Below are positions 1 to 9,793 of a stretch of 64,000 bases of DNA, one piece after another. Below the pieces are notes generated by a model. The model saw only the letters and a program-made list of their open reading frames with translations. It was not told the DNA's origin and searched no databases. Both the position numbers and the translations under genes were made by a program. This stretch comes from Edaphochlamys debaryana (taxonomy: Eukaryota > Chlorophyta > Chlorophyceae > Chlamydomonadales), in the NCBI GenBank assembly GCA_016858145.1, contig JAEHOE010000054.1, positions 186,001 to 250,000 on the forward strand, given 5' to 3'. The stretch's first letter is position 1; each line of letters begins with the position of its first letter.

Positions 1-16
1 CACCAACCAACCGCAC

Positions 17-765
17 CATGCGGGTGGCGGTAGTCTCCCTCATACAGCGCCTCGAAGCCCTTCTCGTTGAGGCGGGACAGCAGGTGCATGAACTCAGAGT
101 GGTCCATGTCCTGACAGGGGGAGGAGGGGGGGGGGGGGTAAGGGAGTGAGGGTTAGGTGCAGGGGGGAGGGTAGAGTGCAGCGGTGGGTTTGAAGCAAAA
201 GTGCAAGGCAAACGAGTGCGCAAGGGCGCGGCCCGGGGAACCGCCTGCCACCCAAGGCATGGCAACAATTGTAGGGTCGCAAGAGGGTCGGGAACGCACA
301 GCGGTGCATCGTTCCCGTCGTGCATCGTTCCTCTCCGTTCCCCTCACACCACGCTGAGTTGCACCAAGCACCCGCGGCTGCTAGCCACTGAAGCCAGGTT
401 CAGGCAGCGCATACACATGTCAAACCCCACGTGCGTCAGGAACGGGAAACCGCTGCCCCCGACCCGCCAACCCGCCCTCTCCCTCCACCTACGCCAGGGA
501 CTCAACCCTTGACCCTTCCCCTTCTCCTCCCCTCTGTCCCATCCCCTCTATCTACCACCCTTCCGCCTACCGCCCTTCCGCCCCCTTCGTCCCCTCCCGC
601 CCACACACCTGCGCCAGGAACTCGAACACGCCCAGGAACTCGTCCAGCTCCACGCGGCCGTCCTCGTTGGTGTCGAACATGCGGAGCGTGCCGTGCGCGC
701 GGTCGAGCGACTCGGCGGGAGCCACGCGGCCCACCAGCGTCTTGAGCTCGTGCATCTCGATGAAG
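17..765 (-). CDS. EF-hand calcium-binding protein A (partial at both ends)
   Basis: Two exons are clear on the minus strand: 765-609 and 110-17 (possible donor GTGCGG just below 17); the gene continues off the left edge. Exon 765-609 begins with one base completing a Gly codon, then reads FIEMHELKTLVGRV and holds a canonical EF-hand loop, DTNEDGRVELDEF. Exon 110-17 reads DMDHSEFMHLLSRLNEKGFE. The protein aligns along its whole visible length with the EF-hand gene at 7,196-9,338, with the same intron phases, so the two are paralogs. By analogy an upstream exon should end in the first half of another EF loop (D-x-D-x-x-G), but I could not find it between 770 and 1,540. The gene is divergent from the six-Cys gene at 1,540. 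A calcium sensor or buffer role is inferred from the loops only. Confidence 0.7.
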
Positions 766-1539
766 CTGGCGGAAGGTGGGGGAAGGCGGGGGAAGGTGGG
801 GAGTGGATGGGGGAGGAGGGGAGTGATGTGAGGTGGTGGGGGAGGCGAGTGTGGTGGGGGTGATGGGGGAGGGGACGGGTGTGGCGATGGGCAACGTGGC
901 AAGGTGCCGGCTCCTAGGCATTGTGGAGGAGGCGAAGCAGTCATGCACCATACAGGCATGCGGGGGAGGGGGCGGCGGAGAGGACAGCAGATGGGGCGAG
1001 GGGGCGGGGCGTACAGAACGTGGGGGGAGGCGTCGAAGGTCGTCGAAGCGGCGGCAAATACCAGCGGGCGGTTGGCATTTGCGAGCGGAATGCGGCTCAG
1101 CCCGTGCGCCCCCCGTGTGCGGTGCGGTCATTCTGTTCGCGTTGCACAGCAACAAGGCTTGCCGGGACTTGCGCCCCGGAGGGCCGGGCCGGCGCTCGAG
1201 CTGCAGCATGCCCGCGCTCGCCCCATGCCGTGCACGGGCTCGGCTGTGCGGAGCATTCCGCCATCATATAAGCGGCTGGCAAGCGACAACCAAAGCACAT
1301 AGACTACGCGGCTATCTGCGCAGTAGTTTCTCTCAGGCGACGTCGCCGACGAGCGAGTTCGACAAGTTGTGCTGCAGGCGACGGACGCAACGCTGGTCAC
1401 ACAGCCCGTCTAGTATGCCAAAGGCTTTGCTTACGACGTCGTGAAGTCGCAACTGCCCTCGCACTGCGCGCTGGCTAGAACTCGCCCAATTCCCGCCCAC
1501 CACCGCGTCAGGCGCAAAGCCAGACCGTTCTGTTCGGCA
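766..1539. other. Intergenic region between EF-hand gene A and six-Cys gene 1
   Basis: Probable divergent promoter region. It should also hold the missing first exon(s) of the EF-hand gene, which I cannot identify. The part from about 1,204 is duplicated at about 4,138 upstream of the second six-Cys gene. No other gene is supported. Confidence 0.5.
1204..1300 (+). promoter_or_regulatory. Duplicated promoter-proximal block of six-Cys gene 1, TATA-like
   Basis: This block is strongly similar to 4,138-4,230 upstream of the second gene copy. Both share GCCGTGCACGGGCT and AAGCGGCTGGCAAGCGA. A TATA-like CATATAAG lies at 1,265-1,272; the second copy has lost two bases there (CATAAG). Similarity continues on and off to the start codon. 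That this is the core promoter is inferred from position and conservation. Confidence 0.4.
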
Positions 1540-3634
1540 ATGATGCGATCGACCATTGCGATTGTCAGCGTCCTGGCCCTGTTGGCAGCGTAAGTTTGCC
1601 AAATCGCAAAGTATTGTGTGTGCATGGCCGGACTCGGCGGGAGTTTCTTGACTGACGCGCACCGACGTCTGCGCGCAGGCCCTCTGCCCTGGCGCAAGAT
1701 GGCAAGGAGCCACCCAGGTAACGGTTGCAGGGTTTGAGGTTGTCAAGTTGACGTCTTCCGGAGCACGCGTGCCATTCTGCCTGACCCGCCTTGCTAACTT
1801 TGCTTTGCCCCTCCGTCCCCGGCTCTCTCACGCTGCAGCCCCGCGGGCCCCCGCACCACGTGCAAGGTCCGTGACGCCGACCCTTACCAACTCTGCCTGA
1901 GGTGGACCCTGTGGTTCTCACCCGGGAGCATGGAGCCCCAGGCCGAGGAAGCCATGTGGAACCACTTCGGCCAATGGAACAGCACCTGGGCCCCCGGCAC
2001 CAACCATCCCAACCTGACCGATGCCGGCAATATCGCATTCAAAGCCGTGGTGGACTTTGCCAGAGAGCTGGAGCTGCGGGCGGCTGGTTCGGACGTGTTC
2101 GTCCGTGACACGTACCCGTTCTACAACATCTCGGATCCCAACAGCAAGCGTGGACGAACTTCGGCCTTCTACTTTGCTTCTTCGGGCATCGATGTCTTTG
2201 CGTGCGCCAGGCTTGTGACTCCGATCTATCGCGACGGCAACGTCAAGGTGCCTGAGGACTACTATGAGTACGCCGATGACCTGGACATCGGCAGCCCATC
2301 TGCCCTGGTAGACTACATCAACACCCGGGACGCAAGCCTCACAGCAGCTGTCTTCAACGGCTGCCCCGCGAAGCTGCACGACACCACCTACGACTACACG
2401 TACTACATGGGCTGCGCCCGCTCCTCGTACAGCTTCAGCTGTACGTCGGATCCTCCCGTGCCCCCCGCCCCGACAACGCCGTGAGTGCCCCCTCGCTTCC
2501 CCGCGTGACGCTTGCAGACCCATGATGCCAGCGACAGGGCTACGAGCTCGTCTAGCCTTCCGCGCTTCCCAGTCCCCCCTCTCACACCCGCCTGCCCTTT
2601 CCTGCCCGGCCAATCTGACACCACCCTCACACCCTACGAAGCCTCGTCCGCCTCTTCAAGTGAACGGATCCCCCCTGAACCCTTCGCCCCGTCCCCTCCC
2701 TCCCCTCCCCTCCCTGCAGCCCCAGCTCCGAGACGACGTGCAAGGTGCGCAACCTCAGCCCCCGCCAGCTGTGCCTCAAGTGGCAGCTGTGGGTCACGCC
2801 GACCAGCGACATGACTCAGGCGGACGAGGACCTCCTGTGGAAATACTGGGGCCAGTTCAACACCACCACCGCCCCCGACGCCGCCAAACTCACCACCCCG
2901 GGCATCACAGCCTTCAAGGCCATCCGTGATCACATCAGGGAGCTCGAAGCTGCCGGCGAGGGCGTGCTCGTGCCCGACGCGTTCCCTTTCTACGACATCT
3001 TGAACCCAACCGCGCCCCCGACGCGTTCCGCGTTCTATCTTGCGTCTCAAGGCGCCTTCATGCAAGCCTGCGCCAGCCTCTACGATACCGCTCGCGATCC
3101 TCGGATTGCGACGCTTCAGGACTATTACGACTATCCTTCCGACCTGGACATCGGCACGCCATCGGCGGTGGTCGAGGCTCTCAACGCGGAAGCGCCGAGC
3201 CTCACGGCCACCGTGTTTGGCTGCCCGCCCAAGCAGGATGGATTTCAGATCTTTGACTACACCTACAGTATGGGCTGCGCCTGGGCCTACTACTCGTCGG
3301 ACTGCCACCGCTCGCCGCCGCCGCCGGCCCGCAAGACGAGCAGCTCGTGAGTGGCATCTGCCTGCTGTTGCGATACTGTGTGCCGGCAGGGCTTGCCCGA
3401 GCCTGTAGACTGTTGACTGCATGTTGCGGTGCCAGGCGTCCGCAAGGTCACGAGATGGCCAAACCCGAGCCGCCCACCCTGCACTTCCGTGCGTCTGACG
3501 ACTCTGACCGTCTTGCTGCCCCTCTCCTTTGCCCTAAACCGCCCCCTTCACGCAGCCGCCCCCCGCCTCGCCGCAAGTTCACGAAGCTTCCCCGCGGCAT
3601 CCTGGCACCCCCGCCCAAGAGTCGCAAGGCCTGA
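1540..3634 (+). CDS. Secreted protein with two six-cysteine repeats, copy 1
   Basis: Five exons in consistent phase: 1540-1589, 1679-1717, 1839-2480, 2720-3346, 3556-3634; 478 residues. The start (ATGATG) opens a signal peptide, MMRSTIAIVSVLALLAA, then PSALA-QDG, a good signal peptidase site. Two homologous repeats follow, about residues 38-235 and 250-450. Each has six Cys in the same order: TCKVR, LCLRW/LCLKW, a CA pair, GCP, YxMGCA and a final Cys. Each has a shared core such as DLDIGSPSALVDYIN or DLDIGTPSAVVEALN, and possible N-glycosylation sites (WNST, FNTT). A short basic Pro-rich tail ends PPPKSRKA. I do not recognise the family. The CxxxxPxQLCLxWxLW opening resembles the CxxC(L/F)xW domains of the pherophorin-like gene at 13,850. 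An extracellular or wall role is inferred. Confidence 0.85.
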
Positions 3635-4005
3635 GAGGCCAGGCATGATGGTTTATATCCCTAGCGTGGGGCTTAGATCCCTAGCCCAGGCTTACGGTAC
3701 CCCCTAGACCAGCAAGCGATTACATTATTCTAGCAGAACTGACGGAGACTGTACGAGTTAGAATTGAGTAGGGGACTCGGCCAGCGGGTGTTGACCGAAC
3801 CAGGGCTCGGACTTGGGGATGGGCTCTGGCCGGGGTGGTGAAGTCACGAGCGTGCAGCCCACCGTGACGGGTCTAGGCCGGGGCTGGGCGGGATTTATGT
3901 TGACAGGCGCATCGACGCTTTGGGGTGGGTCCTACACCTTATGAAGTGCAGGGGGCTAGGGGGCTTATGGGAGCGGTCGGTCGGGGGCGCGGTTATCAGC
4001 GTATG

Positions 4006-4010
4006 TGTAA
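4006..4010 (+). terminator. Candidate TGTAA polyadenylation signal of six-Cys gene 1
   Basis: TGTAA is the established poly(A) signal in chlorophyte algae. This is the first clear copy downstream of the stop at 3,634. The motif is short, so chance occurrence is possible. Confidence 0.3.
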
Positions 4011-4137
4011 CATGTCGCGCAAGACAGCCTGACCCCTGGACCCGGCCAGCAGTTTGGTCAATGAATCCGCACCGCATAGTATCTGTAACCAGGGGCTTGC
4101 TGCGACGTGCGCCGGAAAGGTTCGGAAAGGCGCTGAA

Positions 4138-4230
4138 GCTGCCCGCGCTCGCCGATGCCGTGCACGGGCTGAGGCTGTGCGCCCCGCCATCATAAGCGGC
4201 TGGCAAGCGACCATCAGAACACATATACAT
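4138..4230 (+). promoter_or_regulatory. Duplicated promoter-proximal block of six-Cys gene 2
   Basis: Counterpart of 1,204-1,300, with a two-base deletion in the TATA-like element. The conserved AAGCGGCTGGCAAGCGA is retained. A regulatory role is inferred. Confidence 0.4.
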
Positions 4231-4456
4231 AGTTGCCATCTCCCAGTGTTGTTGCCTTTGCGCCGGGGCGTCAGGCGACCGAGTTCGGCAAGTCTGCTGC
4301 AGGCGTCGGACGCGACGCTGGTCGCACAGCCAGCATAGTACATCAACGGATTCGCATACAAGCGCGACGCCCTTGCGCTGTAGCGTCCTGGCTCGGGTTC
4401 GGCGCTTTCCCAGCCAGCAGCGTAATAAGGGCAAAACCGGCTCGGGCGGCCTGGCG

Positions 4457-6476
4457 ATGATGCGATCGGTCATTACGATTGTCGGCGTCCTTGCGCTGTT
4501 GGCTGCGTAAGTTTACGGCGTGCGCATTGTCGGACTCGGCGGCAATCTCTGACTGACCAACGTCCCCGCGCAGGCCCTCTGCCCTGGCGCAAGATGGCAA
4601 GGAGCCACCCAGGTACTAATGGAACGCGCAAAAGGCTCCGGATTTTCTAGTTCACGCATTTCGTGGCTGGCCCGACGATGCCTGACTTTCTTCCTACCCG
4701 GTCGCCCCCCGCCACGGCCTCTCCCACACGCAGCCCCGAGAGCCCCGCCACCACGTGCAAGGTCCGTGACGCCGATCCTTACGAGTTTTGCCTGAGGTGG
4801 ACCCTGTGGTTCTCACCCGGGAGCATGGAGCCCGAGGCCGAGGAAGCCATGTGGAACCACTTCGGCCAATGGAACAGCACCTGGGCCCCCGGCACCAACC
4901 ATCCCAACCTGACAGACGCCGGCAACATCGCATTCAAAGCCGTGGTAGACTTTGCCAGAAAGCTGGAGTCGATGGCGGCTGGTTCGGACGTGTTCGTCCG
5001 TGACACGTACCCGTTCCACAACATTTTGGACCCCACCCGGCCCCCAAGCACCTCCGCCTTCTACTTTGCTTCTTCGGGCATCGATATCTATGCGTGCGCC
5101 AGACTCGAGGAGCCCATCTATCATGACGGCAACGTAAAGGTGCCTGAGGACTATGACGAGTACGCCGATGACCTGGACATCGGCAGCCCATCTGCCCTGG
5201 TAGACTACATCAACACCCGGGACGCAAGCCTCACGGCAGCTGTCTTCAACGGCTGCCCCGCGAAGCTGCACGACACCACCTACGACTACACGTACTACAT
5301 GGGCTGCGCTCGCTCCTCGTACAGCTTCAGCTGTGCGTCGGACCCTCCCGTGCCCCCCGCCCCCGCAACGCCGTGAGTGCCCCCTCGCTTCCCCGCGTGA
5401 CGCGTGCAGACCCATGATGCCAGCGACAGGGCTGCAAGGACGTCCAGGCTGCCGCGCTTCCAGGCTTCTCTCCCCCACACCCGCCTGCCCCTCCAGTCTT
5501 GTCAAGTTGACCCTCACGCCTCGAGCCTCCTCGAAAACCTCCTCCCCTTCCCTCTCTTCCAATTTTCTCCTTGCAGCCCCCAACCCGAGGACTCCTGCAA
5601 CATGCGCGCCCTCAACCCCCGCCAGCTGTGCCTCAAGTGGCAGCTGTGGATTAGCGAGGAAGACTTGCTGGATACGTACTTCGGCCATTTTAACACCACC
5701 ACCGCCCCCGACGTTACCAGCCTCACCGCCCAAGGCATTACAGCCTTCAAGGCTATCCGTGATCACATCAGGGAGCTGGAGGCGATCGGCGAGGGCGTGC
5801 TCGTGCCCGACGCGTTCCCATTCTACGACATCTCGAACCCAACCGCGCCTCCGACGCGCTCCGCCTTCTACCTCGGAGCTGAAGGCGGATACATGCGCGG
5901 CTGCGCCAGCCTCTACGATACCGCTCGCGATCCTCGAATTGCGACGCTTCAGGACTACTATGACTATCCTTCCGACCTGGACCTTGGCACGCCATCGGCG
6001 GTGGTCGAGGCTCTCAACGCGGAAGCGCCGAGCCTCACGGCCACCGTGTTTGGCTGCCCGCCCGGTTCGGAGTGGGCGCAGAACGTCTTTGAGTACACCT
6101 ACAGTATGGGCTGCGCCTGGGCCACGTACGGATCCGACTGCTACCGCGCGCCTCCGCCTCCGCCGCCGCCGGCCCGCAAGCGGAAGAGCTCGTGAGTGGG
6201 CAGTAGGGGCTGCCCTAGGGGCACGGCATGATGTCTTGGCGCTGTGCGCAGGCAGGGCTTGACAGGGCCAAATGGCTGGGTCTCGCCGTGCCGTACGTCC
6301 GAAAGATCCTTAGATGGCCGACCAACTGCACCCCCCGACACCCCCTGATCCCTGCAATGTGCCCTCCGTCCCGCCGTTACTTGCTTGCTGCACGCAGCCG
6401 CCCCCCGCCCCGCCGCAAGTATTTCAACCTGCCCCGCGGCATCCTGGCGCCCCCGCCCAAGAGCCGCAAGGCCTGA
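4457..6476 (+). CDS. Secreted protein with two six-cysteine repeats, copy 2
   Basis: Tandem duplicate of the gene at 1,540 with the same five-exon structure and phases: 4457-4506, 4574-4612, 4734-5372, 5577-6191, 6398-6476; 473 residues. Signal peptide MMRSVITIVGVLALLAA, then PSALA-QDG. Repeat 1 is nearly identical to copy 1; changes cluster in the middle (for example YNISDPNSKRG replaced by HNILDPTRPPS). Repeat 2 has lost several residues after the WQLW motif and gained GSEWAQNV near its end. All twelve repeat cysteines are kept. The C-terminal tail is again basic and Pro-rich (RPPPRRKYFNLPRG, PPPKSRKA). Introns also align with copy 1, so the duplication is recent and covers promoter to stop. 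Function unknown; secretion is well supported. Confidence 0.85.
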
Positions 6477-7195
6477 AGGACCGTCAACAATACTGTTTAG
6501 GTGCTACACTTCAAGTTGACTAGACCGGGGGCAGGATGGGGCATGGTAGCTCCTGGACTTTCGGTAGCGAGCCCCAAACTTAGATCCGTGCGTCTGGAGG
6601 CAAGACGCAAAGCTACATTGCTGCAAGAGGACTGAGGTACTGGGAAAGAAGGGAGTTGGTTGGGGAGGGTGCCGCCAAGGTGTCGACCTAGCTAGGCAAT
6701 GTTGGGGCTTGGGGTTGATAGGAAGGACTTGGCGTGTCTTAGCTTGGCTGGCCAGGGTTTGGGGCGCACTGTTTGCGGGCAGAGCTCAGCACCTTGATTA
6801 ACGCGCTAGCGCATTGCGAGGACCGATGACAAATTGATAGAGAACTGTTGATGTTGGATTCATCATGGAGACTGAGGGGTATTGACACTGAGCTCAAGAT
6901 GTAGAACGGCTCGCGTCGGCTGTTTAGCATGGGGATCCGTGTCTAAAGATCAGCGCACTGCCCAGGGCCAGGCTGAGGCTAGGGCAGGTTCCTGTTGGGA
7001 GGCTGGGACCCTCGGGGGGGGCCAATGCTGAGGGAGCGATGTCCCTCTGTGCTTGATGTGGCTTTCAACCTCCACTACGCTTCCCGCCGCTCATGCGCCC
7101 TCGCGTGGATCACGTGCACGGTGCCGTGTGGTGACCCCTGTCCCGCCACACCCCCGCCCCCACACTCATAACACACGCCCAGCCCCGCCACCCAC
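6477..7195. other. Intergenic or 3' region between convergent six-Cys gene 2 and EF-hand gene B
   Basis: This should hold the 3' UTRs of both genes and perhaps the last coding exon of EF-hand gene B, which I cannot place. The minus-strand reading at 6,739-6,930 ends in an amphipathic-looking stretch but has no convincing splice join. Confidence 0.4.
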
Positions 7196-9338
7196 CCCGA
7201 GCGGTCCCGGTCGAGCTGCTGGTAGACGCGTTTGAGCATCATCTCGCGGTTGGGCGCGGCGCCTGTATGGGACGTGGAGTGGGGGGCAGCAAGTGCGGAG
7301 AGAGCGTGTTACTTTGCCGCCGCCAGACCGTAACCGGCCCTCCTCTAGCGCATCTTGCGTCCTCCGCAGCTCCCTCACCTCTACCGACCCTCCCTCTTCC
7401 AGACCCCACCCAGGCCAGGATCACCCGCCTGCACCTTGGCGTCCGCCACGAACCACGCCTCTCTCCCTCCCCGCTCCCCATTCCCGACCCCGAAACCCCT
7501 TACCTCGCCCCCCTCCCTCCTCACCGAAGCCCCCTCCCCCCAGCTCTTACCCGCCTGCACCTTGGCGTCCTCCACGAACAGTTCGAACTCGCGGTCGTCC
7601 ATTTGGCTGCACACAAACGTAAACACCTGGGCCCGGGTTTGGGGAGGTACAGAGGCAGGGGCAGGGGCAGGCGCAGAGTTGGGGTCCAGCCAAAGCGAGC
7701 CGCCATGTCCTGACGAGCACTAGATCTCAAGGTCCCGCACAGACAGGGCTTGCGGGAGGTGGAGGCGGCGCGGAGGCGTACACGCATGCGTGGCAATGGT
7801 GCGGAGGCCTGCAAATCCTGGCTTCCGTGACCCAGCGCCCGGCCCTGCTCCTGTGGCGCTACCGCGAGCCGCCCTCGAAGCGCGCGCTCCATCCCAGCCG
7901 CAAGCCCCGGCCCCCACCTCCCTCCCCCACCTCCCTCGCCCCCTCCCTCCCCCTCGCCCCCCACCCCACCTCCACGAACTCCTCCGGGGACACCCGCTGG
8001 TCCCCGTCCAGGTCCAGCCACGTCAGCGTCTCATGGGCCTCCTCCAGCTTGCCCTGTCAGGGGGAAGGGAGGGAGTGGAGGGGCTGAGGGACAGGATGGG
8101 AGCAGACAAGGCGTATTGCGGGCGCCATGCGGTGCCGTACTGTGCCGTACCGGTGCCACGGGAGGTCAGCCCCCAGGGCACCAGACCTCGAGCCCCTGGC
8201 GGTACCGCCAGTGTCCCAAGCGCACCCTCCCTTCAGGGAAACTACACAAACCGCCATGCGGACAATGCCTGGCACCACTCCAAGCCCTGCCCAACCGCGC
8301 TGCGCCTTGCCCGCACTGGGGCCGGGGCTCTGCTGCATGCTGCATGCTCCGTGCTCCGTGCTGCGTGCTGCGTGCGCAGGGGCAGGTCCTGAGCGGGGCC
8401 TCTCGTGTCTGGCCCGAGGCCCTGGGGCACTCACGAGGGCCCCTTCCCCGTAGGCGGTACCGGCAGTCGCCTGACTCCCCGTCCAGTACCGCCCACTCCC
8501 CACACGGTACGAAAACCCCGCCGGCCCGACTACCCCAGGGGCCCAAACCCACCCCGGCGGCCCCGGCCTGCCGATCCTCCCGACCATCCCGGGGGCCAAA
8601 CTCAGCCCAAGCCATGCACGGTTCCGCCGCTTTCCATCCTACGACTGCCGCCCCGCCGCCCCGGCTCAGCCGCTTGGTCTGTCGGCTGTCCCGCAGGCTG
8701 GCATGCACCATGCCCAAGCCGACCCATGGTTCGTTCCCATGGCCGGGGAGCAGGGGCTCCAGCTGGTCCGTGAACCGGGGCGCAGTCCGCATTGCACGGC
8801 CCTGCGCGCCCCAGCGGATGCCTGGGCTTGGGCCGGCAGCTGCTGCTGATGCTGGGCAGCATGCGTGCTCCGGCTAGCTTGGGCGGCACGCAAGGCGCTC
8901 GCATGGCACCGTGTGGCACCATGGGCTGCAGCTCTGTGCCCTGGGTGCCAGTGCCGCACCGGCAGGAATTGCAGGCCCCACGCACCACGGTACCTGCCAG
9001 CGGCCCATCATTCCCCAACCCGGCCGCACAGCGGTTCAAGAGGCCGCGTGTGGGACGTGCGCTGTACCCCTGCCCCGAACCCCCCGCTAACGGCCCCCGC
9101 TACCCACATAGGCTGTGGGGCTGCTCGCCAGTGACTTGAGCTCCTTGGGCTCCACATAACTGCGTGTTAGCGATGAAAGAGGGGACACGGGGCACAGTCG
9201 GAGGGGCGAAGGTTGGAGAGCAAGACGACGAGGGCGGGGGTGAAACACCGGCACATCCGCGGGACGCCCCATCGCTCACCCATTGTTGTCCTTGTCTATG
9301 AGTCGGAACAGCGCCAGCAAGGACGCAGGACGATCCAT
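7196..9338 (-). CDS. EF-hand calcium-binding protein B (3' end unresolved)
   Basis: Minus-strand exons in phase: 9338-9280, 9159-9108, 8053-7970, 7626-7551, 7262-7196. The start MDRPASLLALFRLI leads straight into EF loop 1, DKDNNGYVEPKE, split by intron 1. EF loop 2, DLDGDQRVSPEE, lies exactly 36 residues after loop 1, the normal spacing of an EF pair. The next exons read VFTFVCSQMDDREFELF and REMMLKRVYQQLDRDRSG, the last being the first half of a third loop. Splicing should continue after 7196, but no downstream exon was found, so the gene may extend into 6,477-7,195 or be truncated. Intron 2 (8054-9107) is about 1 kb and rich in GGTACCG/GCCGTAC. Paralog of the gene at 17-765. Divergent from the phosphatase gene. 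Confidence 0.75.
7425..7457 (-). repeat. Intronic copy of the 3' edge of EF-hand exon 4
   Basis: The minus strand reads WFVADAKVQAG followed by GT. This repeats the end of the real exon (LFVEDAKVQAG plus donor) 126 bp away. See findings on exon-edge duplications. Confidence 0.8.
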
Positions 9339-9793
9339 CGTCCCAGCTGCTCTCGCGGCGCCCACGAGCGCTGCGTCTCGGCACTCGAAGTCTAACGCGG
9401 CATGGCCGGTCACAACTCTTGCACAGCAGCTGTCCTATATCATGCAGCAGTTTGGTAACGTGTTCGAACGCACCAGTCGTCGGAGCTATCGCAAGCCTAG
9501 CTGAATTGAGAAAAGTCAACGCTGGGTGTGTCTCGGGCTCTTATGCTTGTCGTTTGACGTGATAGCAGCAAGTAGCTACTGCGCTGTGTTGAGTGAATTG
9601 GGAAACAGGCGCCTCGCGGCGGAAGCTCCATGCAGGCCCCATTGACGCTCGGGCAAAAAGCTTCGCGCGAGCTGGTTCCAATGTCAGGGAGTGATACCTC
9701 ATCGCGTATACAGGCTTTTTTGGTGAACAAATACTACTTTGATAACTCGGCCGCAAGGGCGCCATCTGTGTGCAAGTCGCCCAGCGTCCGAGC
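9339..9793. other. Bidirectional promoter region, EF-hand gene B / phosphatase
   Basis: A 455-base interval between two divergent start codons, with lower GC than the coding regions. I see no clear TATA box and no other gene. Confidence 0.5.

Larger units (their letters stand above)
3635..4456 (+). other. Intergenic spacer between the six-Cys copies
   Basis: 3' flank of copy 1, then the promoter of copy 2. A TGTAA, the usual chlorophyte polyadenylation signal, lies at 4,006-4,010, about 370 bases after the stop. No additional gene is supported. Confidence 0.4.

Noticed and set aside
6739..6930. Minus-strand frame as the last exon of EF-hand gene B
   Set aside because: It does not continue the EF loop in the required phase and lacks a good acceptor.
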